Below, piece by piece: positions 18,248-25,839 of a DNA stretch of 64,000 nt (positions within the stretch are counted from its first letter, which is position 1; each line of letters opens with the position of its first letter). Made by a program: the position numbers and the translations under genes. Origin of the DNA: Myxococcales bacterium (GTDB taxonomy: Bacteria > Myxococcota_A > Polyangia > Nannocystales > Nannocystaceae); the NCBI GenBank assembly GCA_020633295.1, contig JACKDW010000006.1, positions 310,001-374,000 of the forward strand, in the 5' to 3' direction. Under the pieces are notes generated by a model. It was given only the letters and a program-made list of their open reading frames with translations. It did no database searches and had not been told where the DNA came from.

Positions 18248-18542
18248 CTCAATTGCACCGCGACCGATCTCCGTGATGACCACCGCGAAAATTTTGTCGT
18301 CTACGGGGCTCTACGACCGAATTTCGACCATCCGCGCGCCCGTTCCGAACATGCTGTGAACTAATCCACAACCTCGGCGAACATGATGCCTGTTCGGCCA
18401 GGTCTTGATTCTGCGTCGACGCGGCGCGTGCGAGACGTTCGGCGCGAGATACCGTTCAGTTGAGCAGGTATCCGCGAACTTCACGCGTTTCGGGCGACGC
18501 TCGCGGCGCCCGACGAGCGTGACGTGCGCGCGTCGGCACCTG

Positions 18543-18572
18543 CTGACCTTCGCATCCCCATGCACATACACT
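18543..18572 (+). promoter_or_regulatory. Promoter candidate for the DUF4215 lipoprotein gene
   Basis: CTGACC (18543-18548) and TACACT (18567-18572) are 18 bp apart. Transcription would begin only a few bases before the ATG at 18585, so the mRNA would be leaderless or have a very short leader. Confidence 0.4.
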
Positions 18573-18584
18573 AGGGTGCGGCCA

Positions 18585-19736
18585 ATGCAGGGAACGAGTA
18601 TTCGCGCCCACACGGTCCGCTGGACGCTCGCGCTCGCGTCCGCCTCGACGCTCGCGCTCCCCGGCTGCTACGGGATGCACAACGACCAGTCGACGATGGG
18701 CGGCTTGAGTCTCGCGGACTCCTCGAACGACGATGATGATGACGACGACGTCGAGGAGACGACGGACACCGACGGGACGACGGGCGAGGACAGCGCGGAC
18801 GCCGGTGATCCTTCCGGCGATCCCGACGCCAGCGAGAGCGACGGCGAGACCTCGACCACCGGCGCGTCGCCGATCTGCGGCAACGGCGTGCAGGAGGGCG
18901 ACGAGGCCTGCGACGACGGCAACGGCGACAACACCGACGACTGCCTCAACACCTGCACGCTGGCGAGCTGCGGCGACGGGCACGTGCGCGCGGGCGTCGA
19001 GGACTGCGACGACGGCGACAACGACGATACCGACGACTGCACGAGCGCGTGCGTCGAGGCGAGCTGCGGCGACGGCTTCGTGCGCGAGGGCGTCGAGGCC
19101 TGCGACGACGGCAACGCCGACAACACCGACGACTGCCTCAACACCTGCGTCAAGGCGACCTGCGGCGACGGCTTCCTGAACACGAACAGCGGCGAGGTCT
19201 GCGACGACGGCGTCAACGACAGCGGCTACGGCTCGTGCAAGTTCGACTGCTCCCAGAAGATGGCGCACTGCGGCGACAAGCTCGTGCAGAAGGAGCACGG
19301 CGAGATGTGCGACGGGGACTCGCCGTCGGTCGAGGTCCCCTGCACCTCCGACTGCACCTTCGACTTCTCCGACGTGAAGCAGCTGTACTGCTTCGGCAGC
19401 TGCTCGTGGGTCTGGCCCAACGGCTGCGACCAGGGCGACGCCGACCTGTTCTGCCGCCTGCTCACGGGTAACCCCGACAGCGTGGCCACGAGCTACGACG
19501 TCGTGGAGGCGCTCGACACCAGCGGCCTCGCGTGCGCGGACTCGGACGTGCTCATCTACGACCCGATGTTCCCGCCCAAGCCCGGCGACCCGGCCGAGGA
19601 GGCGCGCATCGACCTCGGCGGCCCGCTCGAGGCCTACGGCGTCGACCTGGAGCAGATCTTCTACATCGAGCTCAGCGTCGCGGCGACGCACGGACCGAAC
19701 TCGGTCATCCTGCCGCCGAACTGCACGAACCCGTGA
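18585..19736 (+). CDS. Myxococcus-type cysteine-rich repeat (DUF4215) lipoprotein
   Basis: 383 residues from ATG 18585. A lipoprotein signal ends in LALPGC. A run of seven Asp and a Thr/Ser/Asp/Gly linker follows. Residues about 98-225 contain four consecutive cysteine-rich repeats of the form CGDGxxxxGxExCDDGN followed by DDCLNTC, the pattern of the myxococcal DUF4215 family. The C-terminal third (CFGSCSWVWPNGCDQ onward) has further Cys pairs and no known motif. The protein should be displayed on the cell surface with many disulfides. Function is unknown. It is a single gene. Confidence 0.9.
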   Translation: MQGTSIRAHTVRWTLALASASTLALPGCYGMHNDQSTMGGLSLADSSNDDDDDDDVEETTDTDGTTGEDSADAGDPSGDPDASESDGETSTTGASPICGNGVQEGDEACDDGNGDNTDDCLNTCTLASCGDGHVRAGVEDCDDGDNDDTDDCTSACVEASCGDGFVREGVEACDDGNADNTDDCLNTCVKATCGDGFLNTNSGEVCDDGVNDSGYGSCKFDCSQKMAHCGDKLVQKEHGEMCDGDSPSVEVPCTSDCTFDFSDVKQLYCFGSCSWVWPNGCDQGDADLFCRLLTGNPDSVATSYDVVEALDTSGLACADSDVLIYDPMFPPKPGDPAEEARIDLGGPLEAYGVDLEQIFYIELSVAATHGPNSVILPPNCTNP

Positions 19737-19894
19737 CGCGATCGGGCGCCCGCGCGCGCCCCCACGCGTCCACGCGCAACCGCGCGCGGCCCCGCGTGAA
19801 TTCGCGCCGCGTCACGGGCGTGATCGAGATCTCTGGAACGCGGCCTGGCGGCGAAGTCTCAATGGATAACTGGCGCCGCGCGGCCTGACCGGGA

Positions 19895-19900
19895 TAGGGT
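19895..19900 (+). promoter_or_regulatory. Possible -10 element for the gene at 19938
   Basis: TAGGGT lies 38 nt upstream of the ATG with a good ribosome site (CAGGAG) in between. No convincing -35 hexamer accompanies it. Confidence 0.3.
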
Positions 19901-19937
19901 AAGTCCGCCGCGGTACCAACCGCAGCAGGAGTTGCAC

Positions 19938-20606
19938 ATGTCACGCAGGGTTCGCCGCCGTACACAACGCCGTTCTCCAGTCCGCAAGGCGCTCCAGATC
20001 GTCACCGCGGCCGCGACGCTCCTCGGCACCTACGCCTACTCCCAGGACGCCGAGGCCGCAGTACCGCGGATTCTCCGCGAAGGGACCCGGGCGCTCTACT
20101 TCAACTTTGGCGCCGGCGGCGATTGGCACATCTACCACCGGTACTACGCCGACTACCCGGGTCGCTACTACAACTGGAGTCGCTTTCGCCTCCACCAGGA
20201 GTTCGGCGGCCACTTCCGCGGCGACGCGTCAGGCCCCGCGCTGGCGATCGTCACGCAGGAGGGCTTCCCGCGCTACCGCGGCTACTACGGCTACGGCGGC
20301 GGCGACTTCGCGTTCCAGGTCAAGGGCAAGTTCCTCTGGGACATCCAGGTCAAGAAGGGGCTCGGCTTCTACATCTCGCCCTTCGGCACGGTCGGCTGGG
20401 CGGGCTGGTTCGGCGACGCCTACTGGGCCCGCACCTACGGCTACCGCCACAGCGCGACGACGTCCGTCGGCGTGACCGCGAAGCTGATGCTCGATGATCG
20501 CTGGGTCGTCTGGCTGCAGGTCCCGACCGTCGAGTTCTTCTTCAATAGCCGCGACTGGTACGCGCGCTTCGGCTTCTTCACGGGCGTCGGCGTCACCTTC
20601 GGATAA
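19938..20606 (+). CDS. Secreted, aromatic-rich small beta-barrel-like protein
   Basis: 222 residues from ATG 19938, seven nt after CAGGAG; an in-frame TTG at 19932 is less likely. A basic N-terminus and hydrophobic stretch ending in DAEAA form a signal peptide cleaved by signal peptidase I. The mature part is strikingly rich in Tyr, Trp, Phe and Gly (HIYHRYYADYPGRYYNW, YRGYYGYGGGDF) with alternating strands, and ends FGFFTGVGVTFG with a terminal aromatic-plus-Gly. This pattern suggests a small outer-membrane beta-barrel. No named family was recognised. Single gene. Confidence 0.75.
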   Translation: MSRRVRRRTQRRSPVRKALQIVTAAATLLGTYAYSQDAEAAVPRILREGTRALYFNFGAGGDWHIYHRYYADYPGRYYNWSRFRLHQEFGGHFRGDASGPALAIVTQEGFPRYRGYYGYGGGDFAFQVKGKFLWDIQVKKGLGFYISPFGTVGWAGWFGDAYWARTYGYRHSATTSVGVTAKLMLDDRWVVWLQVPTVEFFFNSRDWYARFGFFTGVGVTFG

Positions 20607-20627
20607 CGGGCGCCGCCCGTCAGCCCC

Positions 20628-20659
20628 CGAGCCGCGATCGTGTACGCTGTCGCGGCTCG
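20628..20659 (+). promoter_or_regulatory. Inverted repeat overlapping the epimerase start; terminator or promoter/operator
   Basis: CGAGCCGCGA (20628-20637) and TCGCGGCTCG (20650-20659) form a perfect 10-bp inverted repeat. The 12-nt loop holds TACGCT (20643-20648), a -10-like hexamer. The repeat abuts the GTG start of the epimerase gene. A smaller hairpin ACGGGC/GCCCGT at 20606-20620 directly follows the upstream stop and is the better terminator for it. Confidence 0.5.
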
Positions 20660-21537
20660 TGACGTCTCCGCTCCTCCCCGCTCCGCCCTCCCCGGTCCTC
20701 GTCGTCGGCGCTGGCTTCCTTGGGAGCCGAGTCGCGGCCGCGATCCCCGGCGAGGTCATCGCCACGACGCGCTCCGGGACCTGGCGTGGAGGCCAGCCGC
20801 CCGAGAACGTCCGCCTGCGCGCGCTCGACATCCTCCAGCACTCAGACGCGCAGGTGAACGCGGCGCTCGAGGGGGCCCGCGCGATCGTCGTCTGCTTCGC
20901 CGCGGGTCGCACGCAGCCGCGCGAGGCCCTCTACATCGACGGCGCGCAGCGGCTGCTCGACGCCTGCGCCGATCGAGCTCCCGCGCTCGCCCGCGTCGTC
21001 TACACGAGCTCGACATCGGCGCTGCCCGACCACGACGGCTGGCTCGATGACGACTGCGAGGCGTGGCCCGACAGCGCGCGCGGGCGCGTGCAGCGAGCCG
21101 GCGAGCAGCGCGTGCGTGAGCGCTGTGAGGCGCTCGGCCTCCCATGGATCATCCTGCGCCTCGGCGGGCTCTACGGACCCGGACGCGGGATCGGTCGGAT
21201 CTACCGCAGCCGCGGCCAGCACGAGGGCGCGCTCGAGGGCGACGGGATGCAGGCGACCAACCTGATCCACGTGCGCGACGCGACCCGCTGCGTGCTCGCG
21301 GCGCTGCGCCTCGACCCCGCGCGCTGCGGCGTGATCAACGTCTGCGCCGACGATCACCGCGCTCGAAGAGACATGTATCAACGAGCAGCTGAGCTCACGG
21401 GCGCCCCGTCGCCGCGCTGGGCCGAGGAGCCGACCCCTGGTCGCGGGGTGTACGGAAAGCGCGTACGCAACGCGCGGATGAAGGACTGGCTCGGGCTCGA
21501 GCTCGAATTCGCCCAACACGACGTCGCTACCGCATAA
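20659..21537 (+). CDS. NAD-dependent epimerase/dehydratase-like protein (atypical SDR)
   Basis: 292 residues from GTG 20659. The N-terminal Rossmann motif is GAGFLG (VLVVGAGFLGSRVAA), which is the atypical-SDR form. VVYTSSTSALPDH covers the active-site Ser region, and LRLGGLYGPGRG and NLIHVRDATRC are the conserved sugar-nucleotide-epimerase segments. The usual Tyr-x-x-x-Lys is replaced by RVQRAGEQ, so catalysis may be impaired or unusual; this resembles YeeZ-type proteins. If the -10-like element at 20643 is used, the transcript would be nearly leaderless. Substrate unknown. Confidence 0.8.
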   Translation: MTSPLLPAPPSPVLVVGAGFLGSRVAAAIPGEVIATTRSGTWRGGQPPENVRLRALDILQHSDAQVNAALEGARAIVVCFAAGRTQPREALYIDGAQRLLDACADRAPALARVVYTSSTSALPDHDGWLDDDCEAWPDSARGRVQRAGEQRVRERCEALGLPWIILRLGGLYGPGRGIGRIYRSRGQHEGALEGDGMQATNLIHVRDATRCVLAALRLDPARCGVINVCADDHRARRDMYQRAAELTGAPSPRWAEEPTPGRGVYGKRVRNARMKDWLGLELEFAQHDVATA

Positions 21538-21737
21538 CGGGCGTCGTGCATCGTTCGCTCGGCGCCGAGCCCGCTACCGCAATTCCAGCGGCGCGGGCCT
21601 GGGCGGCAAAATCCCATGTGGTTTCATGGACAGTCGCGCGGGGAACGATGTCTGCAACGCACGCGCGAGGCGAATCGCGTGGGAGCTCCCCTTGCGTCAC
21701 CTGGTGGCGTGCTTAAACCCCACGGCGAGGACCGCCC

Positions 21738-22706
21738 ATGAATCTCTCGTCTGCTGTGACCCACGCGCTGCCCGTGCCCACCAACTCCGGAAAGGCCGGC
21801 GCCAGCGCGCCCCTTTTGGACATGCGAGAGGTTCAGGCCGAGCTCGACGAGCTCGCCCACGAGGTCGTGCGCGCGCGCGAGCTCGGCGTCCCGCTCCCGG
21901 AGGCGGTCCGCTCCCCGGAGTTCCCCAACCTGAGCGCGTTCCACCAGGGTCTGCGCGACGCGCTGTTCGTCGAGATCCCCCGCGACTTTGAGCCGCTCGT
22001 CGCGCCGCTGACGGGCGCCGCGGACTCGCCGGTGCCGGCCGAGCAGCTGCAGAGCCTCGCGCAGCTCCAGCGCACGCTCGTCGAGCACGCCCAGGCCCAC
22101 GAGGTCGTCGACGTCGACGAGCACGAGGACGAGCTCGAGACGCTGCAGTCCGCGCTCGCCGAGCTGCTCGTGTTCGAGTCGGTGCGGCTCCGCCTCCTGA
22201 TCACGACCTTGAGCACGGAGGACTACGAGCTCGTCGGCGGCGAGGAGACGGACATCGACGCGATCGCCTGGCGCGAGATCGAATTCCTGCTCCATGAGCC
22301 AGCCATCCGCGATCCGCAGATCCGCCCGCTCTCGGTGATGCACGCCGCCGCGACCGTGGCCGTCGCGCGCGACGCGGCCGACCGCGCCGATCTCCTGCGC
22401 GCCTCGGGCGAGGACTTCCGCGAGGAGCTGCGCATGCGCGCCCGCCTCCGCGCCGCGCTCCGCGAGCTCCGGCTCCCCGAGTCCGTGCTCCTCGAGAACG
22501 CGCTCGCGTCGCTCCTCGGCAATGAGCGCAAGGAGCTGACCACGCTGCAGTCCGAGCGCCCCGTCGCGCTCGAGGGCCTCTCGCGTCAAGCCATGGATCA
22601 GCGCGTCTCTCGGGGTCGCCGCGCGCTCACCCGCCAGCAGACGGCGTGGCCGCGTCGCCGTCGCCCGGCGCTCTTCGACCTCCTGCGCCAGCCGAGCGCG
22701 GCGTGA
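21738..22706 (+). CDS. Conserved-looking helical protein of unknown function
   Basis: 322 residues from ATG 21738. There is no signal peptide or membrane segment, so it is probably cytosolic. The sequence is mostly amphipathic helix with many Glu, Arg and Leu, for example REVQAELDELAHEVVRARE and ELETLQSALAELLVFESVRLRLL. The C-terminal 40 residues are very basic (RGRRALTRQQTAWPRRRRPA). Codon use is like its neighbours, with a strong G/C third position, so it is a genuine gene. I recognise no family. It precedes lgt but is separated from it by a perfect hairpin. Confidence 0.7.
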   Translation: MNLSSAVTHALPVPTNSGKAGASAPLLDMREVQAELDELAHEVVRARELGVPLPEAVRSPEFPNLSAFHQGLRDALFVEIPRDFEPLVAPLTGAADSPVPAEQLQSLAQLQRTLVEHAQAHEVVDVDEHEDELETLQSALAELLVFESVRLRLLITTLSTEDYELVGGEETDIDAIAWREIEFLLHEPAIRDPQIRPLSVMHAAATVAVARDAADRADLLRASGEDFREELRMRARLRAALRELRLPESVLLENALASLLGNERKELTTLQSERPVALEGLSRQAMDQRVSRGRRALTRQQTAWPRRRRPALFDLLRQPSAA

Positions 22707-22713
22707 GCCGCGA

Positions 22714-22743
22714 CGAGCCTGCGGCTATACTGCCGCAGGCTCG
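22714..22743 (+). promoter_or_regulatory. 12-bp perfect inverted repeat with TATACT as its loop
   Basis: CGAGCCTGCGGC (22714-22725) and GCCGCAGGCTCG (22732-22743) are exact reverse complements. The 6-nt loop between them is TATACT, a near-consensus -10 hexamer. The element starts 8 nt after the preceding stop codon and ends about 60 nt before lgt. It could be a terminator, an operator overlapping the lgt promoter, or both. Confidence 0.7.
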
Positions 22744-22804
22744 TATGAACGCCCGCGCCCACGCCCACGTCCAGCGCGCGCCGCGAGCGGAGTGAGCGGC
22801 GTCC

Positions 22805-23722
22805 ATGCACCCCGTCCTCTTCGACTCCGCCTGGCTCGGCTCGATCAACAGCTACGGCACGTTGATCATGCTGGGGGGCATGCTGATCGGGCCCGGCGTG
22901 TGGTGGGACGCGCGTCAGCGCGGCGTCTCGACGCCCTTCGTCTTCCTGCTCGACTTCTACCTCGTCCTGATCTTCGGCTCGTTCCTCGGCGGACGGCTGC
23001 TGTACGTGCTCACGAGCCCGCTCGAGCACCTCGCCGATCCAGCGCGGATCTTCGATCTCGACGAGGGCTTCGTGTTCTTCGGCTCCGTGCTCGGGGTCGT
23101 CGCGGGCTTCTTCGTGCTCGGTCGTCGCTACGAGCGCCGCGTCGGGGAAATCTGCGACATCCTCGCCACGTGGATGGCGCTGAGCCACGCGTTCGGACGC
23201 GCGGGCTGTTTCCTGTCGGGCTGCTGCTGGGGCGCGCCGTGTTCGCCGGAGCTCGCCATCGCCGCGCGCTTCCCCGAGAACTCGGTGGTCTACTTGACCG
23301 AGCTCGTGCCGCAGGAGGGCGCCCACACGATCCCGCTGCACCCCGTCCAGGCCTACGAGGCGCTCGGGCTGCTGCTCCTGTTCGTCGTCCTCACGAGCTT
23401 GCGGAGGCGTCGCGGACCAGAGCGCCTCTGGGTTCAGAGCTCACGCTGGGCGCTCGGTTACGGGCTGCTGCGCTTCGTCACCGAGATCTTCCGGGGCGAC
23501 CCCTCGCGCGGATATCTGCTGCGTGTCGAGCTCGCGCCGCTCACGACCGCGCTCGGGCTGCCGGCAGATCAACCGGTGATGTTGTCGGTCTCGCAGGCCA
23601 TCGGCGCCGCGCTGGTGCTCGTCGCGTCGTGGTACCTGCTCGCCAGCCGCTCCGCGGCGACCCGAAACGGCCCCAAAAGCCCGGAGAAGCCCGCAAAGAC
23701 GCTGTCTGAGACCGGTCGGTGA
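22805..23722 (+). CDS. lgt: Prolipoprotein diacylglyceryl transferase (Lgt)
   Basis: 305 residues from ATG 22805. Several membrane segments are present, and the Lgt hallmarks occur in order: FFGSVLGVVAGFF, HAFGRAGCFLSGCCWG (the conserved His and Arg-Gly segment, here with two adjacent Cys), HPVQAYEALGLLLLF and RFVTEIFRGDP. The enzyme moves diacylglyceryl from phosphatidylglycerol to the lipobox cysteine of prelipoproteins at the inner membrane. Its product feeds the lipoprotein signal peptidase encoded next. The many lipoproteins in this window are its expected clients. Confidence 0.93.
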   Translation: MHPVLFDSAWLGSINSYGTLIMLGGMLIGPGVWWDARQRGVSTPFVFLLDFYLVLIFGSFLGGRLLYVLTSPLEHLADPARIFDLDEGFVFFGSVLGVVAGFFVLGRRYERRVGEICDILATWMALSHAFGRAGCFLSGCCWGAPCSPELAIAARFPENSVVYLTELVPQEGAHTIPLHPVQAYEALGLLLLFVVLTSLRRRRGPERLWVQSSRWALGYGLLRFVTEIFRGDPSRGYLLRVELAPLTTALGLPADQPVMLSVSQAIGAALVLVASWYLLASRSAATRNGPKSPEKPAKTLSETGR

Positions 23723-23738
23723 ACGCGCGCTGACTCGC

Positions 23739-23766
23739 TTGCTGTGATGGCGGGTTGCGTTACACT
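23739..23766 (+). promoter_or_regulatory. Promoter candidate for lspA
   Basis: TTGCTG (23739-23744) and TACACT (23761-23766) are 16 bp apart. The transcript would start near 23773, about 15 nt before the ATG. Confidence 0.5.
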
Positions 23767-23787
23767 GCGCCGACTTGGCGTCCGCCT

Positions 23788-24405
23788 ATGAGTGACGAGT
23801 CCGCGACAACACCCGAGCCGGCGTCCTCGCCGTCCGCTCCCGCTCCCCCCGACCCCGCGCGCTCCGGTCGCGCGGTCGCCGTCGCGCTCGCGGCCGCGCT
23901 CTCGCTGGGCCTCGACCTCTGGACCAAGCAGTGGGCGTGGAACAACCTCCACCTGCCCAACAAGCGCATCACGGTCATCGAGAAGTTCTTCTACTTCGAC
24001 TTCAGCTTCAACACGGGCGCCGCCTTCGGCTTCCTCGAGGGCACCGGCTACGCGCGCCCGCTGTTCATCGTCATCACCGTGTTGACGGTGCTGTACATGC
24101 TCAACATGGTCCGCACCCTGCCGACCCGGCGGCTGTACGGCTTCATCGCCATCGGCCTCATCATCGGCGGGGCGCTCGGCAACCTCCACGACCGCTTCAT
24201 CCGCACGCTGATGCGCGGCGGCGAGGAGGTCTACGGCGTCGTCGACTTCATCCTCGTCTACTACCTGCCGGGCAAGCGCTGGCCGACGTTTAACATCGCC
24301 GACGTCGCGCTCGTCGTCGGCGTCGCGCTGCTGTTCCCCTTCCTGCTCCTGCACGCCCAGGATCCCGAGGAAGACGGCGAGCAGGCCGCGCCGGCCAAGA
24401 GCTAG
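23788..24405 (+). CDS. lspA: Lipoprotein signal peptidase (signal peptidase II)
   Basis: 205 residues from ATG 23788; the frame is open upstream, but the promoter candidate sits there. Four membrane segments are present. The aspartyl protease motifs are both seen: GGALGNLHDRF (first catalytic Asp) and VVDFILVYY...FNIADVAL (second catalytic Asp). FNTGAAFGF is the third conserved box. An acidic Ser/Pro/Ala-rich N-terminal extension of about 25 residues and an acidic C-terminal tail are additions to the core. It removes signal peptides from Lgt-modified prolipoproteins. Confidence 0.94.
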   Translation: MSDESATTPEPASSPSAPAPPDPARSGRAVAVALAAALSLGLDLWTKQWAWNNLHLPNKRITVIEKFFYFDFSFNTGAAFGFLEGTGYARPLFIVITVLTVLYMLNMVRTLPTRRLYGFIAIGLIIGGALGNLHDRFIRTLMRGGEEVYGVVDFILVYYLPGKRWPTFNIADVALVVGVALLFPFLLLHAQDPEEDGEQAAPAKS

Positions 24406-24419
24406 CGGCGAGCGGCTCC

Positions 24420-24507
24420 GAGCGTCGCGCGGGCTACACGTCCGCGCGCTTGTTCGCCATCCCGAGCGTCGCGCGGGCTACACGTCCGCGCGCTTGTTCG
24501 CCATCCC
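24420..24507. repeat. 44-bp perfect tandem duplication spanning the 3' end of pgsA
   Basis: Bases 24420-24463 are repeated exactly at 24464-24507. Each unit carries the last nine codons of pgsA with its stop codon, and a hairpin CGCGCGG/CCGCGCG (24426-24448 and 24470-24492) whose 9-nt loop holds the stop codon. The copy nearer the gene body is in frame with pgsA; the outer copy lies beyond its stop, in the gap to lspA. Confidence 0.97.
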
Positions 24508-25086
24508 CTGGCCGAACAGCACCGTGTACTCGACCGCGCTGTAGTACGACATGATGATCGACAGCAGCAGCAGCACGAAGCCGACCACGCCGAAGTCCAT
24601 GGTCGTCTCGCCGACCCAGGGCATTCGGTACTGATAGTGCACCAGGATGAAGCAGATGCCGACCAGCTGCAGCGCCGTCTTGGCCTTGCCGCCGGGGCCG
24701 GCCGCGATCACCACGTTCTCCGAGACCGCGATCAGCCGGATCCCTGAGATGTAGAACTCGCGCGCGAGCAGCAGCACGACGATCCAGGCCGGCACGCGCC
24801 CGTCCGCGACGAGGTAGACGAGCAGCGCCATGACCATGATCTTGTCGGCGAGCGGATCCATGAACTTGCCGAAGACCGTGACGAGCCCCTGTCGCCGCGC
24901 GAGCCAACCGTCCGCGATGTCGAGCGCCGAGGCGATCATGAACACCAGCATGGCGATCAGGCACTTGAACGGATCGGAGCGATCGATCAGGAGCAGGACC
25001 GGCGGGATCATGAAGAGCCGGCCGATCGTGATCATGTTGGGGAGGTTCAAGATCTCGCGCTTGAACCGATCGAAGCGACTGCTCAC
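24478..25086 (-). CDS. pgsA: CDP-diacylglycerol-glycerol-3-phosphate 3-phosphatidyltransferase
   Basis: 202 residues, start GTG 25086, overlapping the upstream stop by 4 nt. The CDP-alcohol phosphotransferase signature is complete: DIADGWLARRQG followed by FGKFMDPLADK (D-x2-DG-x2-AR-x8-G-x3-D-x3-D). The N-terminal LPNMITIGRL is also typical. It makes phosphatidylglycerophosphate, the precursor of the phosphatidylglycerol that Lgt uses, which fits its position facing lgt-lspA. The 3' end, including the stop codon, is duplicated in tandem (24420-24507). Confidence 0.93.
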   Translation of the reverse strand: MSSRFDRFKREILNLPNMITIGRLFMIPPVLLLIDRSDPFKCLIAMLVFMIASALDIADGWLARRQGLVTVFGKFMDPLADKIMVMALLVYLVADGRVPAWIVVLLLAREFYISGIRLIAVSENVVIAAGPGGKAKTALQLVGICFILVHYQYRMPWVGETTMDFGVVGFVLLLLSIIMSYYSAVEYTVLFGQGMANKRADV

Positions 25087-25760
25087 CCGGGCCCCGTTCC
25101 GCTGCGCGAGGTCGCCAGGTCGAGGAGCAGCGCGCCCTCGCCCTCGCAGCGGATAAACCCGCCGCCTGGCTCAAACACCGGGATCACGCCGCCGACCCAG
25201 CCGAGCAGGCCGCGCGCGCGCACGCGCGTCGGCGACCTCGACGCGACCTTGATCGACACGCACGGGCCGCTGGAGCGCACGACGAGCAGCCCGCTGCCCT
25301 TGAGCCGGAGGAGCGGAATCGTGCCCCGCTGCGTGTCGACGGGACCGCGCGTGCCCGGGAGCACGCCGCCCTCCCAGAGCAGCGCGCCCTCGAACGCCCA
25401 GACCGCGCTCGCCAGCAGGAAGCACGCGTCGTCGCGCAGGTGCAGCGGCTGGAAGCTCCCGTCGCCCCGGGACAGCACGAGCGCGCCGCCGCCCGTGACG
25501 CGTGACAGCCCCGTCAACGACTCGTTGCCGCCCGGGCCGCGCCCGGACATCGGCTCGATCGTCAGGGACTCGTCGCGCACCAGCACGTCGTCGACGCGCA
25601 CCAAGAGCTCTCGATCGACGTTGAGGCACAGGTGACCGCCGGGTGTGAGCGAGACGGTCGGCGCCTCGCGCCGCGGCACGATCAGGCGGTCGAACATGAA
25701 CTCGGTGAGCCCCGGGATCCCCGGAGCTCCGGCCGAGGAGGTGGAGGTCGTCTCGTTCAC
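25083..25760 (-). CDS. AIM24-like beta-rich protein
   Basis: 225 residues, start GTG 25760; overlaps pgsA by 4 nt and so should be cotranslated with it. There is no signal peptide. The sequence is a series of short beta strands separated by Gly: LVRVDDVLVRDESLTIEPM, GGGALVLSRGDG, LKGSGLLVVRSSGPCVSIKV and ARGLLGWVGGVIPVF. This pattern resembles the AIM24/TRAP-like beta-roll family, which is uncharacterised in bacteria. The assignment is by eye and only moderately secure. An alternative start at internal Met22 (MFDRLIVPRR) is possible. Confidence 0.7.
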   Translation of the reverse strand: MNETTSTSSAGAPGIPGLTEFMFDRLIVPRREAPTVSLTPGGHLCLNVDRELLVRVDDVLVRDESLTIEPMSGRGPGGNESLTGLSRVTGGGALVLSRGDGSFQPLHLRDDACFLLASAVWAFEGALLWEGGVLPGTRGPVDTQRGTIPLLRLKGSGLLVVRSSGPCVSIKVASRSPTRVRARGLLGWVGGVIPVFEPGGGFIRCEGEGALLLDLATSRSGTGPG

Positions 25761-25839
25761 GATCGGCGGCAGCCTACCGCGATCGCGCGCGAGCTCGCCA
25801 GCCCCCGCGCCCTCACCGCCCGGTCGTCCTCGGGGTGGC

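Larger units (their letters stand above)
18113..18584. other. 472-bp intergenic region with terminator, 12-bp repeats and promoter
   Basis: It holds the sucCD terminator, a 12-bp tandem repeat (18191-18247), a TAATCCACA site at 18362-18370 resembling a DnaA box, and the promoter candidate of the next gene. The repeat can be read as an Arg/Asp/Phe-rich peptide in more than one frame, but there is no ribosome site or family match. Confidence 0.55.

Noticed and set aside
18135..18359. Repeat-encoded small proteins rich in Arg-Phe-Asp or Asp-Arg-Ser over the 12-bp repeat
   Set aside because: The open frames follow from a repeat length divisible by three. There is no ribosome site, and the repeat sits right behind the sucCD terminator.
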